NCBI RefSeq assembly: GCF_012034205.1
Contig: NZ_JAATEM010000030.1
Location: 1-64,000, forward strand
Direction of reading: 5' to 3'
Source: Streptomyces composti
Lineage (GTDB): Bacteria; Actinomycetota; Actinomycetes; Streptomycetales; Streptomycetaceae
DNA length: 64,000 bases
Each line of letters begins with the position of its first letter. Position 1 is the stretch's first letter. Below the pieces are notes generated by a model, which was given only the letters and a program-made list of their open reading frames with translations, was not told the origin of the DNA and ran no database searches. The translations under genes and the position numbers were made by a program. Shown here in pieces: positions 61,272 to 64,000 of the stretch.

Positions 61272-62252
61272 TCAGCCGGCCGAGCGGTCCATGAGCTTCC
61301 GGCGCCGCCACAGCACCAGCGGCACCGCGCCCGCGAGCGCCAGCCCCTGCGGCGCCACGGTGAGGGCGCCCGCGGCCGACGTCTTCGTGCCGATGCCCGG
61401 CTGCTCGAAGGTGTCCGGCACCGGCAGGGTGTCCCAGCGGCTGACCGGCCAGGCGATGACGACGGCCCGGCCGACCACGTCCTTGACCGGCACCATGCCG
61501 TTGTTCTTGTCGGCCCGGTTGTAGCGCGAGTCGCGGCTGTTCTGCCGGTGGTCGCCCATGACCCAGATGTGGCCCTCGGGGACCGTCACCTTGAACTGGC
61601 CGCCCTGGTCGTCCTGGCTGCACGGGGTGTTGCCGGGGTAGACGAACGGTTCGTTCAGCGCCTTGCCGTTGACCTTCAGCGGGCCGGTGCCCTTGCACTC
61701 GATGGTGTCGCCGCCGACGCCGATGACCCGCTTGATCAGGTCCTTCTCCTCCGAGGACGGCATCAGGCCGACCCAGCTGAGCACCCGCTGGAGCGGGTTG
61801 GGCGTGGGCGTCGGCTCGCCCGCCAGCCAGTTGTCCGGGTCGTGGAAGACCACGACCTCGCCGCGTTCCGGCTCGGAGCCGAACCACGGGGTGAGCTTGT
61901 CGACCAGGACCCGGTCGCCCTGCTGGAGGGTGTTCTGCATCGAGTCGGAGGGGATGGAGAACGCCTGCACCAGGAATGTCTTGATCAGCAGCGCCAGCAC
62001 CAGCGCGATGCCGATCAGGATGGGCAGCTCCTTCCAGAAGGAGCGCGGCTTCTTCGCCTGGGGCGCGTCGCCTCTCCCACCGCCTTCCGCGGTCGGGGGC
62101 TGCCCGTCGACCGGGCCGCCGCCGCTCGCGCCCGGAGTGTCATTCCCGCCGGTCATGGGACCGTCCGCCGCCCGGACGGACTCCGCAGAGCGCCCGCGGT
62201 GCTCCTCGCCGCCGCCCTGTCCGGACCGTGCGCCTACCGCAACATCCCCCAC
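61272..62252 (-). CDS. sipY: type I signal peptidase SipY
   Basis: 326 aa from GTG 62252. Ser in FSIPSDSMQNTLQQGDRVLVDKL, Lys in DLIKRVIGVGGDT, and box GHIWVMGDHRQNSRDSR. C-terminal helix near LALAGAVPLVLWRRRK. The GTG is preceded by AGGAGTTGGC with the right spacing, so I prefer it over ATG 62156; the N-terminal 32 residues then overlap the 3' end of sipX by 113 bases. If ATG 62156 is used the overlap is 17. Confidence 0.9.
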   Translation of the reverse strand: MGDVAVGARSGQGGGEEHRGRSAESVRAADGPMTGGNDTPGASGGGPVDGQPPTAEGGGRGDAPQAKKPRSFWKELPILIGIALVLALLIKTFLVQAFSIPSDSMQNTLQQGDRVLVDKLTPWFGSEPERGEVVVFHDPDNWLAGEPTPTPNPLQRVLSWVGLMPSSEEKDLIKRVIGVGGDTIECKGTGPLKVNGKALNEPFVYPGNTPCSQDDQGGQFKVTVPEGHIWVMGDHRQNSRDSRYNRADKNNGMVPVKDVVGRAVVIAWPVSRWDTLPVPDTFEQPGIGTKTSAAGALTVAPQGLALAGAVPLVLWRRRKLMDRSAG

Positions 62253-63231
62253 GCCAACTCCTTACTCTGTGCCGCCGCCTGCCCCATCCACGGCGCAGGC
62301 CCACCACTCCCATAACGAGCGGGAGTTCCGCAGGGCTCGGGAGCTGAGCAATTCCGTTCGGATCGTCGGAGGCAACCCTATGCGACGTCGGGCCTGCGGC
62401 CGTCGCCCCGGCGGCCGGGCCGGTCACCGAGGCGTACGTTCTCGGCTCCTCCAGGGTGCTCCAGCGGCCCAGCGGCCAGGCGATCACCATGGCGCGGCCG
62501 ACCACCTCGTCCTCGGAGACCGTGCCGCCGTAGTCGGTGTCGATGTGGGAGCGGGAGTCGGCGGAGTCGGACCGGTGGTCGCCCATCACCCACAGCCGGC
62601 CCTCGGGCACGGTGATGTCGAAGGGCGTGGTGGACGGGGCGTTGCCCGGATAGAGGTAGTCCTCGTTCAGAGGTACGCCGTTGACGGTGACCCGGCCCTG
62701 CGGATCGCAGCACTGGACGCGGTCGCCGCCGACGCCGATGACCCGTTTGATCAGGTCCTTCTCGTTGTCGGACGGCAGCAGTCCGATGAAGGTGAGCCCG
62801 TCCTTGATCTGCTTGATCCCGACGGGGTCCTCCTTCTTGGGCGTGGTCTGCTCGTCCTGCAGCCAGCCGCCCGGGTCCTTGAAGACCACGACGTCCCCGC
62901 GCTGCGGCCTGGACCCGAACCAGGGGGTGAGCTTGTCGACCAGGACCCGGTCACCGATCTGGATCGTCTGCTCCATGGAGCCGGACGGGATGACGAATGC
63001 CTGGACCAGGAAGGTCTTGAGCACCAGTGCGATCAGCACGGCGACGCCGATGAGGAGCGGGATCTCCTTGACCGCGCTGCGCCTGCGGCGTCGCTTGACC
63101 TTGCGCTGCAGCTTGCGGCGCTCGGCGCGGCTGCGTCCGCGGGCGGGAGCGGCCGGCCGGCGGGCTCCGGTGGGGAGCAGGTTCTCCGCGGCGTTCGCAG
63201 GGGCGCCGCGCGGCCTTCCGCGGCTACCCAT
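62140..63231 (-). CDS. sipX: type I signal peptidase SipX
   Basis: 363 aa. Ser in FVIPSGSMEQTIQIGDRVLVDKL, Lys in DLIKRVIGVGGDR, box RLWVMGDHRSDSADSR. The first 45 residues are basic and Ala/Pro-rich, then one anchor helix. The last ~45 residues (after about residue 318) are an Arg/Gly-rich tail coded in the region shared with sipY and have atypical codons. It overlaps sipW by 8 bases. Confidence 0.9.
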   Translation of the reverse strand: MGSRGRPRGAPANAAENLLPTGARRPAAPARGRSRAERRKLQRKVKRRRRRSAVKEIPLLIGVAVLIALVLKTFLVQAFVIPSGSMEQTIQIGDRVLVDKLTPWFGSRPQRGDVVVFKDPGGWLQDEQTTPKKEDPVGIKQIKDGLTFIGLLPSDNEKDLIKRVIGVGGDRVQCCDPQGRVTVNGVPLNEDYLYPGNAPSTTPFDITVPEGRLWVMGDHRSDSADSRSHIDTDYGGTVSEDEVVGRAMVIAWPLGRWSTLEEPRTYASVTGPAAGATAAGPTSHRVASDDPNGIAQLPSPAELPLVMGVVGLRRGWGRRRHRVRSWRGGCCGRRTVRTGRRRGAPRALCGVRPGGGRSHDRRE

Positions 63232-63964
63232 GCGCGCCTCCCGCGGTGGCCGCCCGGTCCGCCGCCGCGTCGGGCACCTGCGCGTAGGCGTCCGGCCGGT
63301 GCAGCCGTGCGGCGCGGCCGAAGGGCCAGACGATCCCGTCGGCCCGGCCGATCACCCGGTCCTCGGGGATCATGCCGCCGCCGGGCGAGCCGAGGTGATC
63401 GCGGGAGTCGCGGGACTCGGCACGGTGGTCGCCGAGGACGAACAGGCGTCCTTCGGGCACCACCACGTCGAAACGCACCGTCGAGGGGCTGTCGCCGGGG
63501 AACAGCAAGCCCGTCTCGTCGACCGCACGGCCGTTCACCCGGATCCTCCCCTCCTGGTCGCAGCAGACCACATGGTCACCGCCCACGCCGACGACGCGCT
63601 TGACGTAGTCGGCTTCCCCGAAATACCCGGAGCCGTCGAACACAATCGCGTCCCCGCGCTGCGGCCCTGCTCCGAAACGGTATGCCAACTTATTTACGAG
63701 TACACGGTCTCCGACCCTCAATCCCGGTTCCATCGACCCGCTGGGGATCTCGAACGGGCGGACGACGAGGGTGTTCAGCGCCAGCACGGTCAGCAGGCAG
63801 AGCAGCACGGCCAGGGTGATCCGCCCGCCGGGGACGTGATCCGCGAGGCGCGACAGCAACGCGGAACGCGACCGGCCCTCCCGGCCCGGCGTCCCCGAGG
63901 TGTCCTCGGGTGCGGCAGGGCGGGAGGAGCGGTCGCGCTCCGTCTGCTGTGCTTCGGTGTCCAT
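63224..63964 (-). CDS. sipW: type I signal peptidase SipW
   Basis: 246 aa. Ser in FEIPSGSMEPGLRVGDRVLVNKL, Lys in DYVKRVVGVGGDH, box RLFVLGDHRAESRDSRD. First of sipW-sipX-sipY. Single N-terminal anchor after a 45-residue cytoplasmic part. ATG 63964, with the window edge close by. Confidence 0.93.
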   Translation of the reverse strand: MDTEAQQTERDRSSRPAAPEDTSGTPGREGRSRSALLSRLADHVPGGRITLAVLLCLLTVLALNTLVVRPFEIPSGSMEPGLRVGDRVLVNKLAYRFGAGPQRGDAIVFDGSGYFGEADYVKRVVGVGGDHVVCCDQEGRIRVNGRAVDETGLLFPGDSPSTVRFDVVVPEGRLFVLGDHRAESRDSRDHLGSPGGGMIPEDRVIGRADGIVWPFGRAARLHRPDAYAQVPDAAADRAATAGGAHG

Positions 63965-64000
63965 CGGAGCCAGATGCTATCCGGCCCCGCTGTCACCGGG

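Overview
This is a high-GC actinobacterial chromosome segment. It is almost certainly from a Streptomyces: coding frames have strong G/C third positions, GTG starts are common, whiG and an LAETG sortase substrate are present, there are three tandem signal peptidases plus a fourth nearby, and from memory the gene order matches the S. coelicolor stretch that runs from the site-2 protease/dxr pair down to the sip cluster. I see no rRNA, tRNA, IS element, prophage or CRISPR array. The window is chromosomal core with a small accessory stretch near 44-48.8 kb.

Layout. 0.2-5 kb, minus strand: intramembrane protease, dxr (MEP isoprenoid pathway) and a large acyl-CoA dehydrogenase carrying an in-frame repeat insertion. 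5.2-33.5 kb: a dispersed putrescine/GABA catabolic region. It holds an aldehyde dehydrogenase (probable last step to succinate) with a PucR regulator, gabT, a five-gene block of aminobutyraldehyde dehydrogenase-PotD-PotA-PotB-PotC ending in an FAD amine oxidase, and a second set of PotD, aminobutyraldehyde dehydrogenase, Lrp regulator and omega-aminotransferase. Interleaved are a VirD4/TraG-like ATPase, PAP2 phosphatase, a GH18 chitinase with a DasR-type operator, NADAR, two DUF4190 proteins, an aminodeoxyfutalosine/adenosine deaminase, GDPD and HXXEE proteins. The intended flow is putrescine import, oxidation or transamination, aldehyde oxidation to GABA, GabT, then succinate semialdehyde oxidation.

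33.7-44 kb: a degenerate-signature ABC ATPase with its permease, a VOC protein, a LOG-like nucleotide-binding protein, an LAETG surface protein with a 5' UTR hairpin, then a TPP-riboswitch-controlled thiamine ABC transporter and rlmN. 44-48.8 kb: small accessory genes, namely a membrane protein/winged-helix pair, a lipoprotein, a ribbon-helix-helix regulator facing a repeat-rich promoter, an 11-codon ORF and a small membrane protein, and a TetR/DUF6069 pair with two palindromic operators.

48.8-64 kb: the conserved block rpsB-tsf-pyrH-frr-cdsA (translation, UMP kinase, ribosome recycling, phospholipid), a degenerate M23 protein, a TetR regulator, whiG (sporulation sigma), dprA-comM-like-yraN, DUF2469, a NUDIX hydrolase, and signal peptidases sipZ, sipY, sipX and sipW with overlapping frames.

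The least explained element is the ~1 kb cassette at 46.5-47.5 kb (ribbon-helix-helix protein, four tandem TGCA-containing repeats, an 18-bp palindrome, a mini-ORF and a small membrane protein) bounded on both sides by strong terminators.
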